From the NCBI GenBank assembly GCA_022446825.1, contig JAKVBY010000028.1, positions 53,523 through 100,861 on the forward strand: a DNA stretch of 47,339 nucleotides, given 5' to 3'. Both the position numbers and the translations under genes were made by a program. Within the stretch, counting starts at the first letter, position 1. Each line of letters opens with the position of its first letter. The notes beneath the pieces are model-generated. The model was given only the letters and a program-made list of their open reading frames with translations, was not told where the DNA came from and searched no databases. The DNA is from Pirellulaceae bacterium. GTDB lineage: Bacteria; Planctomycetota; Planctomycetia; Pirellulales; Pirellulaceae. Below are positions 28,784 through 37,737 of the stretch, one piece after another.

Positions 28784-29201
28784 ACACCCAAATCGCGTGA
28801 CCCAGCCAGCGTGACACCGAAATCAGTCTATGAAGAGGCAAAAAAGGTAGCTCAAAATGCTTGCTCGCCACAGCCTCATCACCAACGGCCTTCCAACCCA
28901 GAGACACTCGCCAGTTAAAAGAATACGATCATTGCCCAATTTTTCAAGGTTCGTTACACGTCAAATTGCTGTTTTCGAGCCTTCCGCTCCCGGTCAAATG
29001 ACTTTACAGGCTGCACAATCTTTGGGATTTTCCCTTGCATCATAGCCGATATCCAACCGTTGTCGTAGGAATCATTCCGCACACAAGACAAGGCGCAGAA
29101 GAGAAAACGCAAAGGATTTTTCTCGTCGTCATCTATGCGAAAGCCTGACTCGCGAGATAATTTTAATCGAGTACCCGGGCATTTTTTTGGCTGAGATCTG
29201 C
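28784..29201. other. 418-base divergent intergenic region
   Basis: Lies between the minus-strand membrane-protein gene and the plus-strand YbaK gene. Checked for tRNA-like cloverleaf elements, strong hairpins and protein-like open frames; none was convincing. It presumably holds both promoters. Confidence 0.4.
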
Positions 29202-29684
29202 ATGAACCAAAACATCCACAGTGTCTTTCAACAAGTGTCGGAATTGTTGAACAATTACCAGATCTCATTCACAGTTTCGCGACACAAGCCGGTTTTTACA
29301 AGCAAAGAGGCTGCAGATGTTCGTGGCTGCGAGTTAAAAAGCGGCGCGAAAGCTCTGATCTGTAAAACCGATGATCGCTTTGTTATGTTCGTGATGCCTG
29401 CTGATCGCCGCTTAGCGAGTAAGCAAGTTCGTCAGGCTCTGGGAATTCGTAAACTACGCTTTGCCACACAAGAAGAAGTCTGGGACCAAACCGGACTAAG
29501 GCCAGGCTCCATCCCACCCTTCGGGAGTCTCTTCCAACTTCCCACCTGGTGTGACCAAGCATTATCTAATGAACCACAAATTAATTTCAACGCGGGAGAT
29601 CATGGGATTTCGATTAGCATGACCTTCAAAGATTTTGTGACTGTGGAATCACCGCGGTTGGGACAATTTACCGAGATCTCATAA
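29202..29684 (+). CDS. YbaK/ProX-type aminoacyl-tRNA deacylase domain protein
   Basis: 160 residues of the YbaK/EbsC/ProRS-INS fold. Free-standing members hydrolyse mischarged Cys-tRNA(Pro), Ala-tRNA(Pro) or related errors in the cytosol. Family features are FTSKEAADVRGCELKSGAKALICK with the conserved lysine, and GLRPGSIPPFGSLF, the GxxPGxVPPF loop. ATG at 29202 is preferred to an in-frame TTG at 29187. It ends 12 bases before the DUF1028 gene, so the two are probably co-transcribed. The substrate specificity cannot be read from the sequence. Confidence 0.85.
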   Translation: MNQNIHSVFQQVSELLNNYQISFTVSRHKPVFTSKEAADVRGCELKSGAKALICKTDDRFVMFVMPADRRLASKQVRQALGIRKLRFATQEEVWDQTGLRPGSIPPFGSLFQLPTWCDQALSNEPQINFNAGDHGISISMTFKDFVTVESPRLGQFTEIS

Positions 29685-29696
29685 ATTGGTCACATC

Positions 29697-30509
29697 ATGA
29701 TCAGTATGCAACGATTCACTTTAAAGCTGTTTTGCACTACGTTTTGCGGAGCTTTCCTCTTGTTCACCACCACCCCTGCAGCAGCGACAGAACCCAAAAA
29801 TCTAAAAACGCTCGAGATCACTGCAACCTTCTCGATCGTAGCGGTCGATCCAGAGACTGGGGTCTGTGGCGCAGCAGTTGCAAGTAAGTATCCAGCCGTT
29901 GGGCGGGTCGTACCGTACGTGCGCGCCGGCGTTGGTGCTTTTTGCACCCAGCATCATCATGTCCCTGCTTGGGGAGAACCGGCTTTAGATTTACTGGCTC
30001 AAGGGGTCCGGCCAGAAAGTGTTTTAGCACATTTCCTCAAAACGGATGATCAACCCGAAATGAGACAACTTGGCATCATCAACATGCAAGGGCAGGCGGC
30101 CGTTCACAATCCCACACAAGCGCCCGCACGCAGTCGATATTGGGCTGCCATGACCGGTCGTTTCTATTGTTGCCAAGGCAACACTCTGGCAGGTCGCGAA
30201 GTCATTACCGAAATGGCTCGAGCCTACGAAGAAACCCCCGGAAGTTTCACAGACCGTCTCATGGCAGCACTCGTTGCAGGAGATTGCGCGGGAGGAGATC
30301 ACCGCGGTCGGCTGGCGGCGGGGATTCGTGTCGCGAAGACCGGGAAAACGGGTGACTGGCTGGCTCTGTACGTCGACGAGAGTGACAATGCGGTGGTGGC
30401 TTTGGAAAAAAAATATGCCGCCCTCCAGCATCAGGCCAAAGGGGACTGGCCGGGGATGCCACGTACTCCGCAAAACCCGCGTGAAAAGTCGCTGCCGACG
30501 AACAAATAA
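29697..30509 (+). CDS. Exported DUF1028 protein (predicted Ntn-hydrolase)
   Basis: 270 residues with a signal peptide (residues ~1-30, cleavage near AAATEP). It is followed by the DUF1028 domain: TFSIVAVDPETGVCGAAVASKYPAVG at its start, then VRAGVGAFCTQHHHVPAWGEPALDLLAQG, and GNTLAGREVITEMARAYE with DRLMAALVAGDCAGGDHRG later. DUF1028 proteins are predicted N-terminal-nucleophile hydrolases with the threonine of TFSIVA as candidate nucleophile. Here that threonine is not immediately after the signal cleavage, so further processing would be needed. Family substrates are not established. The gene starts 12 bases after the YbaK gene and ends six bases from the opposed BRCT gene. Confidence 0.87.
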   Translation: MISMQRFTLKLFCTTFCGAFLLFTTTPAAATEPKNLKTLEITATFSIVAVDPETGVCGAAVASKYPAVGRVVPYVRAGVGAFCTQHHHVPAWGEPALDLLAQGVRPESVLAHFLKTDDQPEMRQLGIINMQGQAAVHNPTQAPARSRYWAAMTGRFYCCQGNTLAGREVITEMARAYEETPGSFTDRLMAALVAGDCAGGDHRGRLAAGIRVAKTGKTGDWLALYVDESDNAVVALEKKYAALQHQAKGDWPGMPRTPQNPREKSLPTNK

Positions 30510-30515
30510 AAGATT

Positions 30516-31745
30516 CTAAAAAGCGGATTCCTGAAGTCGTTCAGCAGCTTCGTCAGCCCATGGACTATCGGGAGCTCGTTGTAGAAATTGCTCCCAATGA
30601 TGTTTCGCTTTCGCCGGTTCTCCGAGCTCATCAAACGTGCGAGCCAAGTGGTAATGCACATCTGGAAATTCTTGGTGATATTCCAGCGCTCCTTGAAACG
30701 CGGCCACCGCCAAAGTCAATTCACCGGTTTCCGCCAGCACACATCCTAAGTTGGCGCGTGCTTCGACATAATCCTCATCCAATTCGATGCAGGTGTAGTA
30801 GCGTTCACGGGCGGCTGGTAAATCCTCTAATCGATAGAGCAATTCTGCCAATTGAAAATTAATGTCGGCACGTGGACCGACTGCGGCCAGTGTGGCGCGA
30901 TACACTTCCGCAGCCGCAGAGAGTTGTCCTTCGTCTTCCAAGTCCGCAGCCAAATTCAACATCTCCTGCGGTGTTGCTGGCGGAGACTGCGGGGTTCCTG
31001 TCTCACGCTCTTCCAGCGCTGGAACCATCGGTAACGTGGCAGGGATTGAGGAACGTTTTGAAACACTTTCGTCGACGTCACCAATCGAATCAAAGTCGAT
31101 CCGCATTTGGCCACCCGGCTCAATCAACCCTTCACCTTGCCGCAGTAACAACTGCTTTCCCTCGACAATCACCGAGAGTTGCGCAAGTGGCCGCTCGACA
31201 CCAGGAACAAAACGGGACAATTCGCCAAGCTTTTTCTCGATCGCTGCTGGAGACGCTCCAGCGGCAAGCAATTGCGCAAGTCGACGAGCGGTCGCGATTT
31301 CCTGGAAGTCGAAATAAGGCAACCGATGAACTTCACGCACCGGAACAATTAACTTTCGTCGATGCCAGCGACGGATGGTCGCTACCGAAACGTCAAGTAA
31401 TTTCGCTAACATGGCTGGCGTATACAAACGCCGCACGTTTTGTTGATTCTCGACCAAGCCGAGACGCTGAAAAAATTGCGTCTCTGAAATAATTTCGAGC
31501 TGACCTTCGGCCACAGCTCGTTGTGCGGAGGGGTTCAACAATTCGTCTTTTTCTCCAACCAATATCTCGTCAGCTCCGAGCACAATAATATCGGCCTTTT
31601 CAGGCGCATCATCGACGAAAAGACCACCCGCATCACGGATAAGCTGCTGCCCTTCACGTCTGGTTATTCCACCCAGTTTGCCAACGAACGCAATACGTTG
31701 GCCTGCAAATGGCTGAATAGAGTCAGTTTCGATTGACGAGGTCAT
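30516..31745 (-). CDS. BRCT - MerR-type HTH - TPR fusion protein
   Basis: About 409 residues with three parts. Residues ~10-95 are a BRCT domain (FAGQRIAFVGKLGGITRREGQQLIRDAGG, then ADIIVLG), a fold seen in NAD-dependent ligases and DNA-repair proteins. Residues ~105-180 are a MerR-like winged helix (YTPAMLAKLLDVSVATIRRWHRRKLIVPVREVHRLPYFDFQEI), expected to bind DNA. Residues ~275-400 hold about four TPR units (LAADLEDEGQLSAAAEVYRAT, LAELLYRLEDLPAARERYYT, LGCVLAETGELTLAVAAFQGA, LARTFDELGEPAKAKHHWEQ). ATG at 31745 is preferred to a TTG at 31787. The combination suggests a DNA-bound adaptor. No effector-binding MerR cysteine or aromatic pocket is apparent. It diverges from the coiled-coil gene at 31988. 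Confidence 0.82.
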   Translation of the reverse strand: MTSSIETDSIQPFAGQRIAFVGKLGGITRREGQQLIRDAGGLFVDDAPEKADIIVLGADEILVGEKDELLNPSAQRAVAEGQLEIISETQFFQRLGLVENQQNVRRLYTPAMLAKLLDVSVATIRRWHRRKLIVPVREVHRLPYFDFQEIATARRLAQLLAAGASPAAIEKKLGELSRFVPGVERPLAQLSVIVEGKQLLLRQGEGLIEPGGQMRIDFDSIGDVDESVSKRSSIPATLPMVPALEERETGTPQSPPATPQEMLNLAADLEDEGQLSAAAEVYRATLAAVGPRADINFQLAELLYRLEDLPAARERYYTCIELDEDYVEARANLGCVLAETGELTLAVAAFQGALEYHQEFPDVHYHLARTFDELGEPAKAKHHWEQFLQRAPDSPWADEAAERLQESAF

Positions 31746-31987
31746 CTGGGAAAAGTAACCGCCGGGGTTCGTTTTTCGACTTTGCAATAGAGTTACCAGA
31801 GAGGTGGTGTAGTGTGCCGAAGCCCTCCTCGAGTGTCAATTGTCTCCTCCGTATTATTAGCCACTTGAACCACGTTCTACACCGTTTACACTGGATCTGT
31901 GGATTCGAAGTCGGAAGCAAGAGAGCCTCCGCAAACTTTCTCCAAGGAATGGGACAATCGACACCTTGCACGTGGAGGCGAGATATT

Positions 31988-32785
31988 ATGTTCATGTCCA
32001 AATTCACTACTGGTCTGATAGTTACTGGTCTGCTGGTGACATTAATTGCTGGATTGGCCCAGGCTCAACAAGCTGATACGGAAGTCCTGGAAAACACCTC
32101 AGAAGGCCAAGCTCTTACCCAGGCCGAATGGGCGCAAGAAGTTCAACGCATGCGTGCCGACCTGAAATCCTTGTCGGAAAATTTTACGGTCGTAACGAAA
32201 ACCGTCGCAGAAAATTCTGCCCTGGTGGGGAACATGCGGCAGGATCTTGACGATCTGAGAGCAAGTTTCCGCGAACAACTTGAGCAACAACAAAAACTTC
32301 TCGAGACGCTCTCCAACTCACATCGCTCGAACCGGCCTATTTCACCGCTCAGCAGCATCCCCACCGAGGAAAACGCTGTTAGTAGTATCGCGGACTCGGC
32401 AGACCTTGACCAGGACGACGCAAACGCGGCACCTGGGTGGGAAACAACGGAGGGTGAATTTACCATTCTGAATCAGACGGCGACCGAGCGGTCGATCCAG
32501 GTCAACGATTATCGATATCGCATTTCCGCCGGACAACAACTGACACTCAAAGTTCCCGTCGGTACCGTAACGACGCAGTTGGAAGGAGAAAGTGCGAAAA
32601 ACTGGAGTCTGAACGCGCCCCAATACGCCGGCAAGATTGAAATCGTGCCAAGTTCGCAACCCGCTGCTCAGGAAACCGTGGTCGTCAACCGACCTCTTAC
32701 CGCCCCCCGTGCCTCGGTCTACGTCCAACCAAGACCCGCCTACTACTATTACTACCGCCGCCCCCTTTGGCCGCTTTGGTGGTAG
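31988..32785 (+). CDS. Secreted coiled-coil protein with Tyr/Trp-rich tail, function unknown
   Basis: 265 residues. A signal peptide (MSKFTTGLIVTGLLVTLIAGLAQAQ) ends near residue 27. Residues ~45-115 form a coiled coil (EVQRMRADLKSLSENF ... LRASFREQLEQQQKLLETL). Residues ~165-230 look like a small beta domain (FTILNQTATERSIQVNDYRYRISAGQQLTLKVPVGTVTTQL). The last residues are aromatic and basic (PAYYYYYRRPLWPLWW). The open frame runs further upstream, but GGAGG at 31974-31978 sits nine bases before the ATG at 31988, and the signal peptide begins there. No known family is recognised; similar secreted proteins ending in Tyr/Trp/Arg tails occur in planctomycetes. Confidence 0.75.
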   Translation: MFMSKFTTGLIVTGLLVTLIAGLAQAQQADTEVLENTSEGQALTQAEWAQEVQRMRADLKSLSENFTVVTKTVAENSALVGNMRQDLDDLRASFREQLEQQQKLLETLSNSHRSNRPISPLSSIPTEENAVSSIADSADLDQDDANAAPGWETTEGEFTILNQTATERSIQVNDYRYRISAGQQLTLKVPVGTVTTQLEGESAKNWSLNAPQYAGKIEIVPSSQPAAQETVVVNRPLTAPRASVYVQPRPAYYYYYRRPLWPLWW

Positions 32786-32885
32786 TAGGCTTCCCAACTC
32801 AGGGCTTCCCGCGGCTAGTGCCTCAAAATTCAGGGCTGCGACAAAAACGATCAAAAACAGCAACGCTGGCCGAGCCGACTTCCAC

Positions 32886-34922
32886 TTAAGGAAGCGACTC
32901 ATCTTCTTGGCTCTTGTTTGTTGTGCCTGCTTCAGAAACCGTAAGTGCTCCAGGTACGAGGGGTGGTAGGGGACAATCCAGCGAATCGGCAATGGCCCGC
33001 AGCAACTCGGCTTCCTGAACGGTAACGTGACCGTCCGTGGCGACTGCCAAGACGGCCGCACCCAATAAGCGTTTTTTGACAGCTGGTGAACATTCAGCAA
33101 GCACGTCGAGACTGCTTTGCAACAATGGCAACGAACATTGCTCCCGCGGCGTTAAAGGAATGGCCATTTCCAGGGGGACCAAGGCCTGGCTAAAGGCCGC
33201 CTGGGCCTGCGTTTCGTCTGTATGTCCAACGTGCACTAGAATCGACAACAAACCGGCTACTTGGTCGCTGACCGCCCGTACCGCGAAATAGCTTACTTTC
33301 GGCCGTTGGCTTTTCCCAAAATGACGGTCCAAATGCAAAATGACCGAGCGTTGCACGACGAATTCAAACAGCCCAAGTTTTTTGTCCGCCTTGACTAGTT
33401 TTTCTACCGTTGCGCGAAACTGTTGATATTGTGGCAACGCCATAGCTCGCAAGGCATTTTGAGTCATTTCTATGAGCGGTAACCGAAACTCTGACGGCTG
33501 TTTTTGCACCACCTCACCCCAACGCACTGTTTCCTGGGCTGTCGGAGCCCCTTCCCCCTCTTCGATCATTGCCACCTGCTGCTGACGAATGGCGTCCTCC
33601 TCATCCAATAGCAAGGCAAACACCACCGTGCGGGCACTGAATGTCTCGTGTGCCGCATCCTTCAACTCCTGTGGCAAAGATGCCAGGAGTTCCGAAGCGT
33701 GTGACATATGTGCGATCGTCGGCGCTCCGACCGCTGCTAGGACCAACGTTGGGTCCAACGGAATCGTCGCAGGCAAGCCAGGCAAGCCTTGCACGGCAGG
33801 TAAAATTGCAGGCAAAGTTGCCTTCTTTTTGCCCTGCTGTCCCTGGCCCGATCGCCGCGTGCTTTTCTTTTTGCGTTTTTCCACGCGCGGATATTTTCCG
33901 TCGAACTGAGGATCGATTTTTCGAATGCGGGTGTCGAGCGGCGGGTGGGTCGCAAACGAAAAGAAATTCAAGGATTGGAGGCCACAGGCAAAGAACATGT
34001 GACTCGCCGTTTCCGCTTCGGGTGATTGCAGATAAGAACCGTTTAAAACGCCGCCGATTTTCTTCAAGGCACCCGTGATTCCGTCGGGATTGCGTGTGAA
34101 CTGAACCGCCGATGCGTCTGCCAAAAACTCGCGTTGACGAGATACGCTGGCTTTGATGAGACGGGCAAAAAGCAGGCCGATGTATCCAATCACCATGATG
34201 GCCAGCCCCACCAAAAAAAAGCCGGCTACTGCCCCTACCTTTCCTTTTGAGTCACTGGAGGACCCACGGGCCGACGAACCAGCAAGACGCAGCACGTAAT
34301 AGCCTATGATGGCCAGGATCAGAATGCCGTGCAGCAGGCCGACAAGTCGAATATTCAAGCGCATATCTCCATTGAGAATGTGACTAAATTCATGCGCAAT
34401 GACACCTTGGAGCTCATCACGGCTGAGATATTCCATCGCACCGCGGCTGATTCCAATCACCGCATCATCCGCGAGGTAACCGGCAGCAAAGGCATTGATG
34501 CCCTCTTCTGCCTCCATCAAATAGACGGGGGGTACTGGCATCCCGGAAGCCAAAGCCATTTCCTCAACCAGGTTCAGTAAGCGGCGTTCCTCGGAGTCCG
34601 ACGTGGTCTGAGCAACCAAGCGACCGCCCAACATCACAGCCACGCTTTCGCCCCCACCACGCAAAGAAAAGATCTTGTAACAACTTCCCAAGGCAACCAG
34701 GACAAGGACGCCCATCGTGGTCACCAAAAGAATCTCTGGACGCCACCACGACATATTTTGAAGTGCCAAGGCTTCTTTTGCTTCTTTTGCTTCGGCAAAA
34801 CCCAAAATCCCTACAAAAACCAGATAGAGGACGAGCACCATCAAAATGATGGTCAAGACAAAGTAGCCGACCAGCCATTTTGTCTGACGACGGGCCACAT
34901 CCTGCCGAGCAAAGAAATCCAT
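32886..34922 (-). CDS. M48 family membrane metalloprotease (HtpX-like) with TerB-like C terminus
   Basis: 678 residues. Four membrane segments at ~19-41, ~62-84, ~194-212 and ~229-254 frame a zinc-metalloprotease domain with HEFSH at 177-181 and the third ligand E265 in REFLADASA. This is the HtpX-type layout, a heat-shock-related inner-membrane protease that degrades damaged membrane proteins. The C-terminal ~330 residues are an added soluble domain. Near its end, LLGAAVLAVATDGHVTVQEAELLRAIAD resembles a TerB-like helical module. The gene lies 82 bases after lemA on the same strand; LemA and M48 proteases are often neighbours. HtpX itself is about 290 residues, so this is an extended variant. 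Confidence 0.9.
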   Translation of the reverse strand: MDFFARQDVARRQTKWLVGYFVLTIILMVLVLYLVFVGILGFAEAKEAKEALALQNMSWWRPEILLVTTMGVLVLVALGSCYKIFSLRGGGESVAVMLGGRLVAQTTSDSEERRLLNLVEEMALASGMPVPPVYLMEAEEGINAFAAGYLADDAVIGISRGAMEYLSRDELQGVIAHEFSHILNGDMRLNIRLVGLLHGILILAIIGYYVLRLAGSSARGSSSDSKGKVGAVAGFFLVGLAIMVIGYIGLLFARLIKASVSRQREFLADASAVQFTRNPDGITGALKKIGGVLNGSYLQSPEAETASHMFFACGLQSLNFFSFATHPPLDTRIRKIDPQFDGKYPRVEKRKKKSTRRSGQGQQGKKKATLPAILPAVQGLPGLPATIPLDPTLVLAAVGAPTIAHMSHASELLASLPQELKDAAHETFSARTVVFALLLDEEDAIRQQQVAMIEEGEGAPTAQETVRWGEVVQKQPSEFRLPLIEMTQNALRAMALPQYQQFRATVEKLVKADKKLGLFEFVVQRSVILHLDRHFGKSQRPKVSYFAVRAVSDQVAGLLSILVHVGHTDETQAQAAFSQALVPLEMAIPLTPREQCSLPLLQSSLDVLAECSPAVKKRLLGAAVLAVATDGHVTVQEAELLRAIADSLDCPLPPLVPGALTVSEAGTTNKSQEDESLP

Positions 34923-35004
34923 AGGTATACAATCTCTCTAGAGACTTGCACGCTCTCGAGGACGACTGGCGCACAAAAGAATTGTCACTGCCACCACACC
35001 TCGC

Positions 35005-35604
35005 TTAGAAGCTAACGGCCGGGGCTTCCCGTTCCTTTTCGTTAGAAAGCTCAAAGAGTTCGGCGGCTTGAAAACCGAACATGCCGGAAAACAGGACCGC
35101 CGGAAATTGCTCACGCTGTGTGTTGTACTGGGTCACCGCATCGTTGAACCCTTGACGTGCAAAGGCAACCTTGTTTTCAGTCGATGTCAGCTCTTCTTGC
35201 AAGGAGAGCATGTTTTCATTCGCCTTCAGGTCAGGGTAGGCCTCGGCCACAGCCATCAAGCGACTGAGGGCTCCGCCGAGCTGCGATTCGGCCCCCACCA
35301 AATCCCGCATCGCTGCCGGGTTGCTCGGATCACCGGCAACTTTTTGTTCTGCTGTGTAGGCAGCATTGCGCGCCGCAACCACTGCTTCGAGAGTTTCACT
35401 CTCGTGCTTCATGTAACCTTTGGCGGTGTTGACGAGATTAGGGATAAGGTCATAACGCCGCTTGAGCTGAACGTCGATTTGGGCAAAACCATTCTTATGG
35501 CGTTCGCGCAAGGCGACGAGACGGTTGTAGATCGACATGATCCACAATGCCATCACAAAAACCATCAACACCAGAACAACAATTACCCCACCTAAAATGA
35601 CCAT
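35005..35604 (-). CDS. lemA: LemA family membrane-anchored protein
   Basis: 199 residues with one N-terminal membrane segment (~3-25), then the LemA helical bundle: YNRLVALRERHKNGFAQIDVQLKRRYDLIPNLVNTAKGYMKHE, and later the NxRREQFPAVLF-type block read here as YNTQREQFPAVLFSGMFGF. The Shine-Dalgarno is strong: GAGGAG six bases before the ATG. LemA proteins are small membrane-anchored helical proteins whose exact role is not established; co-occurrence with HtpX/M48 proteases, as here, suggests partnership in membrane quality control. It probably forms one transcript with the downstream M48 gene. Confidence 0.93.
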   Translation of the reverse strand: MVILGGVIVVLVLMVFVMALWIMSIYNRLVALRERHKNGFAQIDVQLKRRYDLIPNLVNTAKGYMKHESETLEAVVAARNAAYTAEQKVAGDPSNPAAMRDLVGAESQLGGALSRLMAVAEAYPDLKANENMLSLQEELTSTENKVAFARQGFNDAVTQYNTQREQFPAVLFSGMFGFQAAELFELSNEKEREAPAVSF

Positions 35605-35737
35605 TTCAGACTCCTCAAGTTGTTGTCGCGCCCACGCCTTCCACCCTCAGCGTCACCTAAACACCACGTCGAACACAGCGAGTATTCGTCCTAGTAGAGC
35701 GAATCTTGGCACATTTCAGCAATCCGTCCCAAATTTT

Positions 35738-36421
35738 TTATTCACTTTGCTTGGTAATCAGAGACGTTTGCACGAGGAAATCGACCACCGCACAAGCCAG
35801 ATCTTCCGCGTTTTGCGTCCCCGCCGAGAGGTGCAACTCGGGCTGCTGTGGGGCTTCGTAGGGATCATCGATGCCGGTGAAATGTGAAATCTTGCCGGCA
35901 CGTGCCAATTTATACAAACCTTTCGGGTCACGGGATTCGCAAACGGCCAAGGGAGCATCGACAAAGACTTCGACAAAAGTGCCTTTTCCACCGCTACTCT
36001 CCACCCGCTGCCGAACCATAGCGCGATCCTGGCGGTAAGGGCTGACAAAGGCCGTAAGCGTGACGACACCCGCCGAGGCAAACAATTCTGCCACTGAGCC
36101 CAGTCGGCGGATATTTTCTTCACGGTCTTCGGCAGAAAATCCCAGACCGAAGCGTTGGGCAAACGAGTCGCCATGACTTGCCAGCAGTTCCGGGCTGGCG
36201 TTCAGTCCGTGGCGCACGTTATCGCCATCCAAAACAAAACTCTGCACGCCCCGTTGAAACAACAGACGATCCACCAGATTTGCCAGCGTACTTTTGCCGC
36301 TGCCACTCAGCCCAGTGAACCAGACGACGCAGCCACGATGCTGATTCCGTTGCTCGCGTTGCTCACGAGAAATTGTATTGTCATGCCAAACGACATGGGT
36401 TTGCTCTGGAGATTCACTCAT
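35738..36421 (-). CDS. cysC: Adenylylsulfate kinase (APS kinase)
   Basis: About 227 residues. It phosphorylates adenosine 5'-phosphosulfate with ATP to give PAPS, for sulfate assimilation or sulfation. The P-loop is GLSGSGKS at 37-44, DGDNVRHGL is at 65-73, and FSAEDREENIRRLGSVAEL and FVDAPLAVCESRDPKGLYKLARAGKI follow, all typical of CysC. ATG at 36421 is chosen because it starts the conserved part and lies just after the upstream stop at 36436; the longer reading to 36529 would overlap the neighbouring gene. No cysD/cysN adjoin it. Planctomycetes carry many sulfatases, so sulfated polysaccharide metabolism is a possible context. Confidence 0.93.
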   Translation of the reverse strand: MSESPEQTHVVWHDNTISREQREQRNQHRGCVVWFTGLSGSGKSTLANLVDRLLFQRGVQSFVLDGDNVRHGLNASPELLASHGDSFAQRFGLGFSAEDREENIRRLGSVAELFASAGVVTLTAFVSPYRQDRAMVRQRVESSGGKGTFVEVFVDAPLAVCESRDPKGLYKLARAGKISHFTGIDDPYEAPQQPELHLSAGTQNAEDLACAVVDFLVQTSLITKQSE

Positions 36422-36435
36422 CTGATCATCACTCG

Positions 36436-37512
36436 CTAATCCGTAATTCCGGCAAGTTCGCAGAGGTTGGCCGCAATCACCGGCTGAGGACAACTCCAAA
36501 CCAAAAAGAAAAGTGCCTCGCGGCACCAACGGCCGGCGGGATGCCCCACCACAAAGCCAGTACCCTTAGCCGCTGCTAGTGCGGTCTGAGCGGCGCGCAA
36601 CGCTAAACTGTTCGCTCGAATACGCAGTTCTTCATTAGAACAGACTTCGTCACCATCTGCATGCGTGAGCAAATCGTCACGAAGTGAAGACCACGTTCGA
36701 CGTAAGGCGACACTCGCTGCGACGAACTCCGGACGGTTCGTGGCTTCGGCTTCGACTAAATCGATCGCCGCATCGGCCAAACCAATCGCCAACGTGGAGG
36801 TCTGAAGTCCCCCCGTTTTAGCACCGACGCCTTGCGACATAACTCCCTCAACAGGACCTGCCAAAATGGCGTCTCGTGAAATTTCCACATCCTGGCAATG
36901 CACTGGCCCCGTTTTGCTGGCCGACAAACCGACCAGATTGACTGGGGCAGGAACCGAGACGCCCGGTAGGCGGGTATCTAGATTGGCTAAAATTTGTCGT
37001 CCATCTGACAAGGTTGCACCAATCACTACCAGATCGGCATGTGGAGCCCCTGTCACCCACGGGCTAAATCCGTCTAAGACAAATCCGTCTGCTGATTCTT
37101 TGGCACGCAACACTGGCTTGGTCAAGTGGCGGCGGCTGGTGGTTAAATGCGAGATGCCAACCGTGGCAAACTTCCGTCCCCGCAGGAGATCCGGTAACAG
37201 AGTCCGTTTCATTTCTTCCTGATGCGAAACCGCTATGCGTCGACACGCTCCCATGCGTTGCGTGATGACAAACGTGGTGGTCAGACAGGCGGCGCTCAGC
37301 TTCAAATACCCTCGCAGAATTTCTGCTTCAGTCCACCCCTGCCCACCCAATTCGGGTGTGATAAACCACTCAAAAACGCCGTAATCCGCGCATAACTGGA
37401 GCTGTTCCGCAGGCCATGCATCCGCACCCTCTAAGTCACCTGCTAGCAAACGCAACTGAGCGCACAGTTCCCGCAAGGCGGCATCGTCTGAAGAGGTGAT
37501 CGTGGTGAGCAT
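36436..37512 (-). CDS. Acyl-CoA dehydrogenase-like flavoprotein
   Basis: About 358 residues with the acyl-CoA dehydrogenase fold: an N-terminal helical part (LRELCAQLRLLAGDLEGADAWPAEQLQLCADYGVFEWFITPELGGQGWTEAEIL), a middle beta part (KFATVGISHLTT, GFVLDGFSPWVTGAPHADLVVIG) and a C-terminal helical bundle. Family members are FAD-dependent dehydrogenases or monooxygenase-like enzymes. The usual catalytic glutamate near the C terminus is not obvious, so activity on acyl-CoA should not be assumed. ATG at 37512 gives a normal start. It lies 14 bases upstream of cysC, presumably in one transcript, and diverges from the glucan phosphorylase gene. Confidence 0.8.
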   Translation of the reverse strand: MLTTITSSDDAALRELCAQLRLLAGDLEGADAWPAEQLQLCADYGVFEWFITPELGGQGWTEAEILRGYLKLSAACLTTTFVITQRMGACRRIAVSHQEEMKRTLLPDLLRGRKFATVGISHLTTSRRHLTKPVLRAKESADGFVLDGFSPWVTGAPHADLVVIGATLSDGRQILANLDTRLPGVSVPAPVNLVGLSASKTGPVHCQDVEISRDAILAGPVEGVMSQGVGAKTGGLQTSTLAIGLADAAIDLVEAEATNRPEFVAASVALRRTWSSLRDDLLTHADGDEVCSNEELRIRANSLALRAAQTALAAAKGTGFVVGHPAGRWCREALFFLVWSCPQPVIAANLCELAGITD

Positions 37513-37737
37513 CGGTTTCCCGGGGCTGATTGAAAGGACGAGCCTGCACATCCATTTGTGGCGAGGTGGTAAGTATATCAAATGCAGGCCTGCTGCTTAT
37601 AGGAGAGGTCTCCGACTACCAAGTCATAACAGACGATCCAAAGACCATCACTCGGGTTTTCGAAAAATTGGCAAATCGATATAAATAAACGACTTCGGTC
37701 AATTCTACCGTTCAGCTTCGCAATCATAGGAACTTTG

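Noticed and set aside
30872-31492. 206-residue plus-strand open frame
   Set aside because: Antisense to the BRCT-MerR-TPR gene, whose three domains are recognisable.
31733-31987. Longer N terminus for the secreted coiled-coil protein
   Set aside because: The GGAGG site and signal peptide both mark ATG 31988 as the start.
32342-33100. 252-residue minus-strand open frame
   Set aside because: It spans the end of the coiled-coil gene and the start of the gap and M48 end, has no start site or family look, and both overlapped genes have strong support.
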